Below the pieces are notes generated by a model that was given only the letters and a program-made list of their open reading frames with translations, had not been told where the DNA came from and did no database searches. DNA of 64,000 nt, from assembly GCA_964372095.1 (NCBI GenBank), contig CAYJPV010000028.1, positions 7,543 through 71,542 on the forward strand. The letters run 5' to 3'. This DNA is from CAYJPV01 sp964372095 (GTDB lineage Bacteria; Acidobacteriota; Vicinamibacteria; Vicinamibacterales; JAKQTR01). Shown here one piece after another: positions 25,823 to 33,373 of the stretch (position 1 is its first letter; every line of letters begins with the position of its first letter). The position numbers and the translations under genes are program-made.

Positions 25823-27694
25823 ATGCGCGACCTCGATGCCATCAAATCCCGTTACGCCGACAAGTTCCAGCCCGGCGACCTCGTATTCGGCAACATCCGG
25901 CGGGGCAACCGCATCTTCATCGGGACCGGCTGCGGCGAGCCGCAGCACCTGGTTCACGAGCTGACGGCCTATATCCGGTCGAATCCCAAGGCGCTGTTCG
26001 GCGCGGAGATCCTGCACGTCTGGACGCTGGGCGTCGCGCCGTATACGGACGAGCGGCTGCAGGCCAACGTGCGCCACAACTCGTTTTTCGTCGGCAACAC
26101 GACGCGCACCGCGGTGAACCAGGGCCTGGCCGACTACACGCCCATCTTCCTGTCGCAGGTGCCCGACCTCTTCAACCGTCGCCTCATCGACATCGACGTG
26201 GCCCTGATCCAGACGTCCCTGCCCGATCAGCACGGCTACCTCAGCCTCGGCGTCAGCGTGGACATCGTGAAGGCGGCCATCAAGGCGGCGTCGCTCGTCG
26301 TGGCCCAGATCAACCGGTTCATGCCCCGGGTGCAGGGCGACGGGTTCCTCCACATCGATGATGTGGACTACCTCGTCCACCATGACGAGCCGCTGCTGGA
26401 GTATTGCCCGAGCGTGCCCGACGAGATTGCCACGCGTATCGGCAAACACGTGGCGCGTATCGTCCAGGACGGCGACACGATCCAGGTCGGTTACGGGAGT
26501 GTGCCCAACGCCATCATGTCGGCGCTCGCCCGCAAGAAACACCTCGGCGTTCACACCGAACTGCTCACCGACGGCATCGTCGATCTGATCCGCGCCGGGG
26601 TGGTGGACAACACGCGCAAGACCGTCGATCGCGGCAAGAGCGTGGCGTCGTTCTGCATGGGGTGTGCCGACACCTACTCGTTTATCGACAACAACCCGAC
26701 CATCGAACTGCGCGGCATCGACTACACCAACAACCCGCTCGTGATCGCGCGCCAGGCGAACATGACCGCCATCAACACCGCGCTCGAAGTGGACCTGACC
26801 GGGCAGGCCACCGCCGAGTCGATCGGCCACACGTTCTACAGCGGCATCGGCGGCCAGGCCGACTTCATGCGCGGGGCCGTCCTGGCGCCCGGGGGGAAGT
26901 CGATTCTGGCGTTGCCCTCGGTCACCCACGACGGCCAGACGTCGCGCATCGTGCCGTTCCTCGGCGAAGGCGCCGGCACGTCGCTCGTGCGCGGCGACCT
27001 GCACTACGTGGTGACCGAGTACGGCATGGCGCACGTACACGGCAAGAGCGTGCGCGAGCGGGCCATGGATCTGATTGGCATCGCCCACCCGAAGTTCAGG
27101 CCGTGGCTGATCGACGAAGCCCGCCGCCTCAATCTCATCTATCGCGACCAGGAGTTCCTCACCGGCGCGGGGGGCGAATACCCCGAGCACCTCGAGACGC
27201 GGAAGACCACCCGGCGGGGCCACCCCATCCTGCTGCGCCCCGTCCGGATCAGCGACGAGCCCCTGCTGAAAGACTTCTTCTATTCACTGTCCGACCGGAG
27301 CATGTACCGGCGGTTCCTGACGCCCACGTGGGAGATGTCCCACGAACGCCTGCAGGACTTCGTGGTGATCGACTACACCACAGAGATGATCATCCTCGCC
27401 ACGGTGGAAGAAGAGGCGCGGGAAGTGGTGGTGGGGCTGGGCGAGTACTACCTCGATGACGAGCGGCTCTGGGCCAACGTCGCGTTTGCCGTACGCGACA
27501 GCCACCAGAACCGAGGGATCGGCACCGAACTGCTCGCGTTCCTGGTCTACATCGCCAGACGCCAGGGCCTGATGGGGCTGACCGCCGAGGTGCTGAAAGA
27601 GAACGAACCCATGCTCCGCGTCTTCGAGAAGACCGGCGTGCCCCTCGAGAAACACAGCGCGGACGAAAGCTGGGACATACGGCTGACGTTCTGA
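25823..27694 (+). CDS. Acetyl-CoA hydrolase/transferase fused to a C-terminal GNAT domain
   Basis: 623 residues. Residues 1 to about 440 are a class I CoA-transferase/acetyl-CoA hydrolase (IFIGTGCGEPQHLVHELTA, GYGSVPNAIMSAL, HTELLTDGIVDLI, then YSGIGGQADFMRGA and VVTEYGMAHVHGKSVRERA). Residues about 455-620 are a GNAT acetyltransferase-like domain (ILLRPVRISDEPLLKDFFYSL, then VAFAVRDSHQNRGIGTELLAFL with the acetyl-CoA loop). This fusion is known in several phyla. It may move CoA between acetate and another acid, with the GNAT half acetylating an amine or protein. Divergent from the acylating aldehyde dehydrogenase. Confidence 0.9.
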   Translation: MRDLDAIKSRYADKFQPGDLVFGNIRRGNRIFIGTGCGEPQHLVHELTAYIRSNPKALFGAEILHVWTLGVAPYTDERLQANVRHNSFFVGNTTRTAVNQGLADYTPIFLSQVPDLFNRRLIDIDVALIQTSLPDQHGYLSLGVSVDIVKAAIKAASLVVAQINRFMPRVQGDGFLHIDDVDYLVHHDEPLLEYCPSVPDEIATRIGKHVARIVQDGDTIQVGYGSVPNAIMSALARKKHLGVHTELLTDGIVDLIRAGVVDNTRKTVDRGKSVASFCMGCADTYSFIDNNPTIELRGIDYTNNPLVIARQANMTAINTALEVDLTGQATAESIGHTFYSGIGGQADFMRGAVLAPGGKSILALPSVTHDGQTSRIVPFLGEGAGTSLVRGDLHYVVTEYGMAHVHGKSVRERAMDLIGIAHPKFRPWLIDEARRLNLIYRDQEFLTGAGGEYPEHLETRKTTRRGHPILLRPVRISDEPLLKDFFYSLSDRSMYRRFLTPTWEMSHERLQDFVVIDYTTEMIILATVEEEAREVVVGLGEYYLDDERLWANVAFAVRDSHQNRGIGTELLAFLVYIARRQGLMGLTAEVLKENEPMLRVFEKTGVPLEKHSADESWDIRLTF

Positions 27695-27900
27695 CGGCCT
27701 GCGGCTTACGACTTGCGGCGGCCTGAGGCCTAAGGCCTGCGACTTGCGACTTCTCATGGCTTACGACTTGCGACTTGCGGCGACCTGAGGCCTGAGGCCT
27801 GCGACTCGCGGCATGAAAGGCACGCGGGGACGAATGACATTTCGCCCCCGCGTACCGGCTTTTTCCCGGCCGTAAGCCGCAAGCCGCAGGCCGTAAGCCG
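27695..27900. repeat. Inverted CTTGCGG/CCGCAAG heptad arms
   Basis: GGCTTACGACTTGCGGCGGC and related 7-bp units (27698-27809) face GCCGTAAGCCGCAAGCCGCA (27872 on), separated by about 60 bp of unique sequence (27816-27871) that includes GCGGGGAC...CCCCCGC. Between convergent genes. Confidence 0.8.
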
Positions 27901-29148
27901 TTACTGTCCGTATTTCTCAATAATCCCCTTCTTGTCGAGCCCGAGGATGCCGTATTTCGCGCCGACTTTTTTGAACGACTCGAGGGCGCGCGCGAGCATC
28001 GGGATGTCGTGATCGGCCGACAGTTGCGTGCGGATACGCGCCTGGCCGGCGGCCACGACGGGGAAGAAGAACCCGACGACGTAGATGCCTTCGTAGTAGA
28101 GGTCCCGCGCCACGTCCTGCGCCAGCTTCGCGTTGAACAGCATCACGGGCACGATCGGGCTGTCGCCGGCCTTGATGACGAATCCCGCGTCGATCAGCCC
28201 CTGGCGCCAGAACTTCGCGTTGGTTTCCAGCTTGTCGCGCCGCTCGGTGCTGGCGCTGAGCAGGTCGATCACGGTGATGGCCGACGCCGCGATGGGCGGC
28301 GGCACGGCATTGCTGAACAGGTAGGGCCGCGCCCGCTGGCGGCACAACTCCACGATCTCCTTGCGCCCCGACACGCAGCCGCCGCTCGCGCCGCCGAGCG
28401 CTTTGCCGAGCGTCGTCGTGATGATGTCGATCTTCCCCATCACGCCGAAATGTTCGTGGCAGCCCCGGCCGGTTTTCCCGATGAAACCCGACGCGTGGCT
28501 GTCGTCCAGGAACACCAGCGCGTTGTACTTCTCGGCCAGGGCGCAGATCTCGTCCATCGGCGCCAGGTCGCCGTCCATGCTGAAGACGCCGTCGGTGATG
28601 ATGACGCGAATGCGCCGGTCCTGGTGTTCCTGAAGTTTCTGCTCCAGGTGCGCCATGTCGCAGTGTTTGTAGGTGTCGTGCATCGCCTTCGCCAGGCGGA
28701 TCCCGTCGACGATGCTGGCGTGGACCAGACGGTCGGAGATCATGACGTCGTCCGGGCCGAGGATGGCTTCGAAGACGCCGGCGTTGGCATCGAGGCAGCT
28801 CGGGAAGAGGATGGTGTCTTCGGTGCCGAGGAACTCGGTCAGCTTGCGCTCGAGTTCGCGGTGCACGTCCTGCGTGCCGCAGATGAACCGGACGCTCGAC
28901 ATGCCGTAGCCGCGTTCGTCGAGGGCTTTGTGCGCCGCGGCCACGACGGCGGGATGGCTCGACAGCCCCAGATAGTTGTTGGCGCAGAGGTTGATGACCT
29001 CTTTCAGCGCGGATCCGCTCGGGAACTCGACGCTGATGTGCGCCGCCTGCGGCGAGTGGATGTACCGCTCTTCCTTGAAGATCCCCTTCTCGCGGATGCC
29101 GGCCAGTTCACCCAGCCAGACTTCTTTGGCGGCTGCCGGGTATGCCAT
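27901..29148 (-). CDS. kbl: Alpha-oxoamine synthase, Kbl-like (2-amino-3-ketobutyrate CoA ligase family)
   Basis: 415 residues. Strong Kbl character throughout: FKEERYIHSPQAAHISV, INLCANNYLGLSSHP, MSSVRFICGTQDVHRELE, TDGVFSMDGDLAPM, DDSHASGFIGKTGRG (215-229) and TTTLGKALGGASGG with the PLP lysine at K249. The ordinary reaction joins glycine and acetyl-CoA to 2-amino-3-oxobutyrate, or the reverse in threonine breakdown. No threonine dehydrogenase is beside it; instead an ACP gene ends 1 bp upstream, with an acyl-AMP ligase and AcpS further upstream. That context suggests an acyl-ACP rather than acetyl-CoA partner (inference). The C-terminus is about 15 residues longer than E. coli Kbl. Confidence 0.88.
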   Translation of the reverse strand: MAYPAAAKEVWLGELAGIREKGIFKEERYIHSPQAAHISVEFPSGSALKEVINLCANNYLGLSSHPAVVAAAHKALDERGYGMSSVRFICGTQDVHRELERKLTEFLGTEDTILFPSCLDANAGVFEAILGPDDVMISDRLVHASIVDGIRLAKAMHDTYKHCDMAHLEQKLQEHQDRRIRVIITDGVFSMDGDLAPMDEICALAEKYNALVFLDDSHASGFIGKTGRGCHEHFGVMGKIDIITTTLGKALGGASGGCVSGRKEIVELCRQRARPYLFSNAVPPPIAASAITVIDLLSASTERRDKLETNAKFWRQGLIDAGFVIKAGDSPIVPVMLFNAKLAQDVARDLYYEGIYVVGFFFPVVAAGQARIRTQLSADHDIPMLARALESFKKVGAKYGILGLDKKGIIEKYGQ

Positions 29149-29149
29149 G

Positions 29150-29407
29150 TTATGCCCCCTTCTTCGCCAGGTGCCTGTTCACCAGCGTCATGATGCTGGC
29201 CACCGTGTCGAAGGCCTGCGGCGTGGCTTCTTCGTCGGGAATCGTGATGCCGTTTTTCTTCTCGAGGAACCGCTTCAGGCTCACCATGCTGAAGCTGTCC
29301 ACGATGCCGCTCGAGATCAACGGCGTGTTCTCGTTGAGATCCATGTCTTCGGCTTCGTCTTCGTCGAGGTATTCGTTCTTGATGTACTCGAGGATCATTT
29401 CTTTCAT
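29150..29407 (-). CDS. Acyl carrier protein
   Basis: 85 residues, acidic, four-helix ACP pattern. The phosphopantetheine-attachment serine is S38 in SSGIVDSFSMVSLKRFLE (DSF instead of the fatty-acid-type DSL). A middle helix and LVNRHLAKKGA complete the fold. The GGAGTG 6 bp upstream of the ATG is a good ribosome site. It lies 1 bp from the Kbl-like gene, so the two are surely cotranslated. It is distinct from housekeeping acpP, which usually sits between fabG and fabF, and is more like carriers dedicated to a special pathway. Confidence 0.9.
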   Translation of the reverse strand: MKEMILEYIKNEYLDEDEAEDMDLNENTPLISSGIVDSFSMVSLKRFLEKKNGITIPDEEATPQAFDTVASIMTLVNRHLAKKGA

Positions 29408-29529
29408 TGGGCACTCCTCACAGGCTTATGGCCTACGGCTTGCGGCTTGCGGCTTGCGGCTTACGGCTTACGGCTTGCGGCTTGCGGCTTGCGGCTTCAA
29501 CAGGGCCTTGAGCCGTAAGCCTCAAGCCG
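29408..29529. repeat. CTTGCGG heptad array inside the ACP/ligase cluster
   Basis: GGCTTGC/GGCTTAC units (29424-29494) face GAGCCGTAAGCCTCAAGCCG (29511-29530). It separates the ligase stop from the ACP start and could attenuate transcription between the two halves of the cluster. Confidence 0.85.
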
Positions 29530-31230
29530 CTAGTCGTCTTCCATCGTACTGACGTCCCCAATCGGCTGGCCAAGTTCTTTGGCCTTCAGCACGCGCCGCA
29601 GGATCTTGCCGCTGCGCGTCTTGGGCACCTTGTCCACGAACTCGATTTCCTGCGGCATGGCCAGAGGCGACAGGCGCTTGCGCACGAAGTTCATGATGTC
29701 GAGTTCGAGGTCGGTCGTGGCTTCGTGTCCCGGCCGCAACGACACGAACACCTTGACCACTTCCATGTTGACCGGATCGGGTTTGCCGATCGCCGCCGAC
29801 TCGGCCACCGCCGGGTGTTCGAGCAGCGCGCTCTCGATTTCGAACGGGCCCACCAGGTGCCCGCCCGTGTTGATCACATCATCATCCCGCCCGCAGAACC
29901 AGAAGTAGCCCTCCTGATCCAGGCTGGCCTGGTCGCCGCAGATGTACCAGCCGTTGAGGAACTTGCCGTAATACGTCGCGGTGTTGTTCCAGTACGTCCG
30001 CATCAGGCTCGGCCACGGCGGACGGATCGCAATCAGTCCCACCCGGCCCGGTTCGGTGATCGGCGTGCCGGTCTTGGGCTCCACGACGGCCGCTTCGACT
30101 GCCGGGAACGGCCGGCCCATGCTGCCGGGTTTGACGGGCATGCCGGGCAGGTTCGTCACCATGATCGAACCGGTCTCGGTCTGCCAGAACGTATCGTGGA
30201 ACCAGAGGCCGAACGCCTCGTACCCCCAGCGGACCGCTTCGGGGTTCAGGGGCTCGCCCACGCTGGCCATGTGCCGCAGTTGCGTGAGATTGCGCCTGCG
30301 GACGGGCTCGAATCCGTCTTTCATCAACATCCGGATCGCCGTCGGCGCCGTGTACCACACGGTCACGCCGTGTTTCTCCATCGTCTGGTACCAGCGATCG
30401 GACGAATAGCCCGCGTCGAGGACCACCTGCGTGGCGCCCATGGCCCACGGGCCGATGATGCCGTAACTCGTGCCCGTGACCCACCCGGGGTCGGCCGTGC
30501 ACCAGTAGACGTCGCCGTCTTTCAGGTCCAGGACGACTTTCGTCGTCAGGTACTGGGCGAAGATGCTGCCGTGCACGTGCATGGCGCCTTTGGGCGCGCC
30601 GGTGGTGCCGCTGGTGTAATGCAGGACGCTGGGGCTCTCGGGATGCGTCGCCGCCACCGGGAAGAACCCGTCGCGGTGCGCCATCATCTGGTAGCTGACT
30701 TCGCCGTCCCGCAGCTTGCGCCCTTCTTCGTCGTGATCCACGACGATCACCGTCTTGAGGTCGGGCAGCCGTTCGCGCGCCTTGCGCACCTTGCTCAGGT
30801 GGCGGCGCTGCGTGATGATGGCCGTGGCCTTGCTGTCGAGCATGCGGGCGATGAGCGCGTCTTCGCCGAACGCCGAGAAGAGCGGCTCGACCACCGCCCC
30901 GGTCTTGAGGATGCCCATGAAGCCGATGTACAGCTCGGGGATCCGATCGAGGAACAGGCACACACGATCGAGGGGTTTGACGAAGACGTTGCCGCGCAGG
31001 TAATGCGCCCACCCGTTGGTGAGTTCGTGCAGGTCACGATAGGTGAACTGCCGGACTTCGCCTTCGTGGTTTTCGTGAATCAGCGCGACCGTGTCGCCCC
31101 GGCCCTGCTCGACGTGGCGATCGACGCAGAGGCGCGCGATGTTCAGCGGCTCGCCGTCACGGTATGCCAGTTCCCGCTTCGCCACATCCCAGGACACGTC
31201 GCGCCGAAGCTGTTCGTAATCAAACGGCAT
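29530..31230 (-). CDS. AMP-forming acyl-CoA/acyl-ACP ligase (acetyl-CoA synthetase family)
   Basis: 566 residues from the ATG at 31230 (MPFDYEQLRRDVSW), with GGAGGGGG a few bases upstream. ANL-superfamily motifs: HYTSGTTGAPKGAMH (ATP phosphate loop), WYTAPTAIRMLM, HDTFWQTETGSI (the A5 region), GWYICGDQASLDQEGYFWFCGRDDDVI in two parts (A7/A8), and PKTRSGKILRR with the adenylating lysine near the C-terminus. It activates a carboxylic acid as the acyl-AMP and passes it to CoA or to the neighbouring ACP. Its closest look is to Bacillus-type AcsA. Overlaps the AcpS stop by about 11 bp. Confidence 0.88.
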   Translation of the reverse strand: MPFDYEQLRRDVSWDVAKRELAYRDGEPLNIARLCVDRHVEQGRGDTVALIHENHEGEVRQFTYRDLHELTNGWAHYLRGNVFVKPLDRVCLFLDRIPELYIGFMGILKTGAVVEPLFSAFGEDALIARMLDSKATAIITQRRHLSKVRKARERLPDLKTVIVVDHDEEGRKLRDGEVSYQMMAHRDGFFPVAATHPESPSVLHYTSGTTGAPKGAMHVHGSIFAQYLTTKVVLDLKDGDVYWCTADPGWVTGTSYGIIGPWAMGATQVVLDAGYSSDRWYQTMEKHGVTVWYTAPTAIRMLMKDGFEPVRRRNLTQLRHMASVGEPLNPEAVRWGYEAFGLWFHDTFWQTETGSIMVTNLPGMPVKPGSMGRPFPAVEAAVVEPKTGTPITEPGRVGLIAIRPPWPSLMRTYWNNTATYYGKFLNGWYICGDQASLDQEGYFWFCGRDDDVINTGGHLVGPFEIESALLEHPAVAESAAIGKPDPVNMEVVKVFVSLRPGHEATTDLELDIMNFVRKRLSPLAMPQEIEFVDKVPKTRSGKILRRVLKAKELGQPIGDVSTMEDD

Positions 31231-31630
31231 CTGCCCCCTCCTCTGACCCGTTGGTACTGTCAGCCACCGCCCACGCCACCGCGTGGTCGCGTGTGACCGT
31301 GAACGCCACGTGAATCCCGCGCACGCCGGACTCGGATGCCACCCGCGCCGTCTCGCCCGCCAGGGACACGGCCATGCCGCCCCGGCCGGACGAGGTGGTT
31401 TCGATGTCGCGCCAGCGCATGCGGCCGACCATGCCCGTGCCGAGCGCTTTGAAGCAGGCTTCCTTGACGGCAAAACGCGCGGCCAGGCCGCAGGCCGGCC
31501 GGCGCCGCGCCGCGCACGACGCCTGTTCGGCGCCTGAGAACAGTTCATCAAGCAGGTGGGTGCCCTGGCGAGCGATCTCGCGTTCCATCCGGGAGACGTC
31601 GAACAAGTCGAGGCCGGCGCCAGTGATCAC
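31220..31630 (-). CDS. acpS: Holo-ACP synthase (4'-phosphopantetheinyl transferase, AcpS type)
   Basis: About 136 residues from the GTG at 31630 (VITGAGLDLFDVSRMEREI), which places the family's N-terminal Asp motif at the usual position; the longer frame upstream is repeat and MITE DNA. The second motif RFAVKEACFKALGTGM carries the Mg/CoA-binding Glu and Lys. AcpS moves phosphopantetheine from CoA to the ACP serine. Its overlap with the ligase start and the dedicated ACP downstream suggest that it activates that carrier, though it could be the genome's only AcpS. Confidence 0.87.
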   Translation of the reverse strand: MITGAGLDLFDVSRMEREIARQGTHLLDELFSGAEQASCAARRRPACGLAARFAVKEACFKALGTGMVGRMRWRDIETTSSGRGGMAVSLAGETARVASESGVRGIHVAFTVTRDHAVAWAVADSTNGSEEGADAV

Positions 31631-31807
31631 ACGGATCCTGCAGGTTCGGGAGATCAACGAGGGGGGCACAATCGTCCAGGGGCCAAAGGCTCCTGGCGAA
31701 AAGTGGCCCGAGTGTAGCACAGGGGGCTTGGGGCGTGGGGCTCGGGGCTCGGGGCTCGGGACTCGGGGCTCGGGACTCGGGACATGGGACTCGGGCAACC
31801 GGGTCAA

Positions 31808-31923
31808 GGGGGACGTCCTCCGGAGCGAATTGAGCATGCCGACGGGAAGAACCGAGAAACGACTCGTGGAAAGCACCGGGAGTTTCTCCGGCATGTCGAG
31901 TTGAGCGTAGGAGGATGTCCCCC
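31808..31923 (-). mobile_element. MITE-like non-autonomous element, copy 2
   Basis: 116 bp with near-perfect ends GGGGGACGTCCTCC and GGAGGATGTCCCCC. It aligns over its whole length to 8280-8394 reversed; the differences cluster in the centre (AAGCACC versus GAAGGCT-type sequence). This copy has the better-kept terminal inverted repeats. No transposase is present in the window. Confidence 0.72.
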
Positions 31924-32011
31924 TTCGGCTCGGTTGCCCTCCCCTCTGCCCCTCCGTGATCGTTTTCTCCGCGAATCTCGTCTGTCCCAGAGAGCCCGGA
32001 CAGGTGGGGCT

Positions 32012-32040
32012 TCCGCCGTCGCCCTTCGGGCTATGGCGGA
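32012..32040 (+). repeat. REP-like hairpin, copy 5
   Basis: TCCGCCGTCGCCCTTCGGGC then TATGGCGGA, followed by CAGGCGTGG as in other copies (CAGGYGGGG). It lies 60 bp upstream of the SpoIIE-phosphatase start. Confidence 0.8.
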
Positions 32041-32100
32041 CAGGCGTGGCCGGCCGCAGGCCCCAGGCCGTAAGCCGACTTGCATCTATAATGTGCCCGC

Positions 32101-33309
32101 ATGGCAGATTCTTCTTCCCGTCGCGAGGCCCCGAAAGCCCGGGGCCAGGTGCGGTCGTTCGTGGACATGTACACCAAAGGTCTGACCACCGAAGAATTCC
32201 AGCGCCTGTTCACGCGCGACACGCGTGATGCCTATCGCTATTTTTCACGGCGTATCGATCGCGAGGCGCTGTCCCGCGTTCGCTGGTACAAACGGCCGTT
32301 CGTCTTTCTCCACGGGTTTTTCCTGGCCTTCACGCTCAAGATGTCGCCGGCGCGCCGGGTGCTGTTCGCCGCCGCCCTGGTGCTGGCCATCATCGGGCTG
32401 TTCCAGTTGGCGGACGGATTCCACGCGGAGTGGATTCCGATCGATCCGTTTGTCATGCGGGTGCCGATCCCGATTCCCAACTGGCCCGCCGGTACGGGCC
32501 TCGTCATCCTCTCGCTGCTCGCGCTGAACCTGATCGTGCTGCTGGAAGTCTTCGAGCGCCTGTCGCTCAAGAACGACCTCGAAATCGCCCGCGACATCCA
32601 GAAAGCGATGTTGCCCCGCGGCCTGTACGCGGATCGGGGCATCGAAGCGTTCGGCCTGACGCGGCCCGCCAACACCGTGGGCGGCGATTTCTACGACGTG
32701 CTGCCCCTGCCCGACGGCCGGCTGCTCGTCGCCCTCGGGGACGTGGCCGGCAAAGGCAGCCCGGCGGCGTTGCTGATGGCACTGTTGCTGGCCATGTTGC
32801 GCACGCTCGTCGACGAAGGCCTGGAGCCGGCTCCGCTGGTGGCACGCCTCAACGTCCAGATCACACGCCACGCGCCGCCGTCTCGGTTCATTACCCTGCT
32901 GTTCGTCGTCATCGACCCCGCCACCGGCACGGTCACCTCGGTGAACGCCGGTCACCTGCCCGGCCTGATTCGCCGCCACTCGGGCGCCGTCGATACGCTG
33001 AGCGGGGGCGGCATCGCCCTGGGCATGTTCGAACACTCGACCTACACGGCCGAGACGGCACACCTGAACCCGGGGGACGTCCTGGTGCTCTACAGCGACG
33101 GCATCACGGAAGCGGAAGACCCCCGTGGCCGGCCCTTCGACGAAGACGGCCTGCGCGCCCTGATCGACGCCCATGCCACCGTGCCCCTGCCGGACATCGG
33201 CGCAGCCATCTTCGGGGCCGTGGAACGCCACGCCCAGGACGTGCGGTTTGCCGACGACCTCACGATCCTGCTCGCGAGGAGGCAGGGGGCCGAAGTCAGT
33301 AGTCAGTAG
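32101..33309 (+). CDS. Membrane-anchored SpoIIE-type (PPM) serine phosphatase
   Basis: 402 residues. A basic N-terminal region (1-75), two membrane helices (about 82-100 and 140-162), then a PPM/SpoIIE phosphatase domain (about 170-395): IARDIQKAMLP linker, NTVGGDFYDVLPLPDGR (metal Asp), ALGDVAGKGSPAALLMAL, VNAGHLPGLI, LVLYSDGITEAEDP and VRFADDLTILLARR. Such enzymes dephosphorylate anti-sigma-antagonist-type proteins in partner-switching pathways. No STAS or RsbW gene is nearby. The final codons VSSQ-stop come from a CAGTAGT heptad array. Confidence 0.9.
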   Translation: MADSSSRREAPKARGQVRSFVDMYTKGLTTEEFQRLFTRDTRDAYRYFSRRIDREALSRVRWYKRPFVFLHGFFLAFTLKMSPARRVLFAAALVLAIIGLFQLADGFHAEWIPIDPFVMRVPIPIPNWPAGTGLVILSLLALNLIVLLEVFERLSLKNDLEIARDIQKAMLPRGLYADRGIEAFGLTRPANTVGGDFYDVLPLPDGRLLVALGDVAGKGSPAALLMALLLAMLRTLVDEGLEPAPLVARLNVQITRHAPPSRFITLLFVVIDPATGTVTSVNAGHLPGLIRRHSGAVDTLSGGGIALGMFEHSTYTAETAHLNPGDVLVLYSDGITEAEDPRGRPFDEDGLRALIDAHATVPLPDIGAAIFGAVERHAQDVRFADDLTILLARRQGAEVSSQ

Positions 33310-33373
33310 TCAGTAGTCAGTAGGAAGCAGAAAGCAAGAAGCAGGGGACCCCCCGGCCGGATTCGCCGTCATA
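33310..33373. repeat. CAGTAGT heptad array and short spacer
   Basis: AGTCAGT units from about 33295 continue past the SpoIIE stop to 33325, then AGAAAGC/AAGAAGC units to 33344. Only one arm is present, with no inverted partner. Confidence 0.8.

Larger units (their letters stand above)
31631..32100. repeat. Long divergent gap: GGGGCTC heptads, MITE-like copy 2, REP-like copy 5
   Basis: Unique sequence near the acpS start (31631-31725), including a small GGGGCCAAAGGCTCC-type inverted pair, then GGGGCTC/GGGACTC units (31726-31795), the MITE-like element (31808-31923) and a REP-like hairpin (32012-32040). Shared 5' region of acpS and the SpoIIE gene. No ORF I would support. Confidence 0.8.

Noticed and set aside
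27901..29148. Serine palmitoyltransferase (sphingolipid synthesis) as the identity of the Kbl-like gene, given the ACP and ligase neighbours
   Set aside because: The active-site segments (SSVRFICGTQDVHRELE, TDGVFSMDGD, TTLGKALGGASGG) are Kbl-like, and no ceramide synthase or 3-ketosphinganine reductase gene is present. Kept as an alternative only.
29150..29407. Housekeeping acpP
   Set aside because: No fabD/G/F neighbours and the serine motif is DSF in a short dedicated-carrier context.
31631..31894. N-terminal extension of AcpS by 88 residues
   Set aside because: It consists of heptad and MITE DNA; AcpS proteins begin just before the LDLFDV motif.
31808..31923. Insertion sequence
   Set aside because: The element is 116 bp with no transposase; called MITE-like instead.
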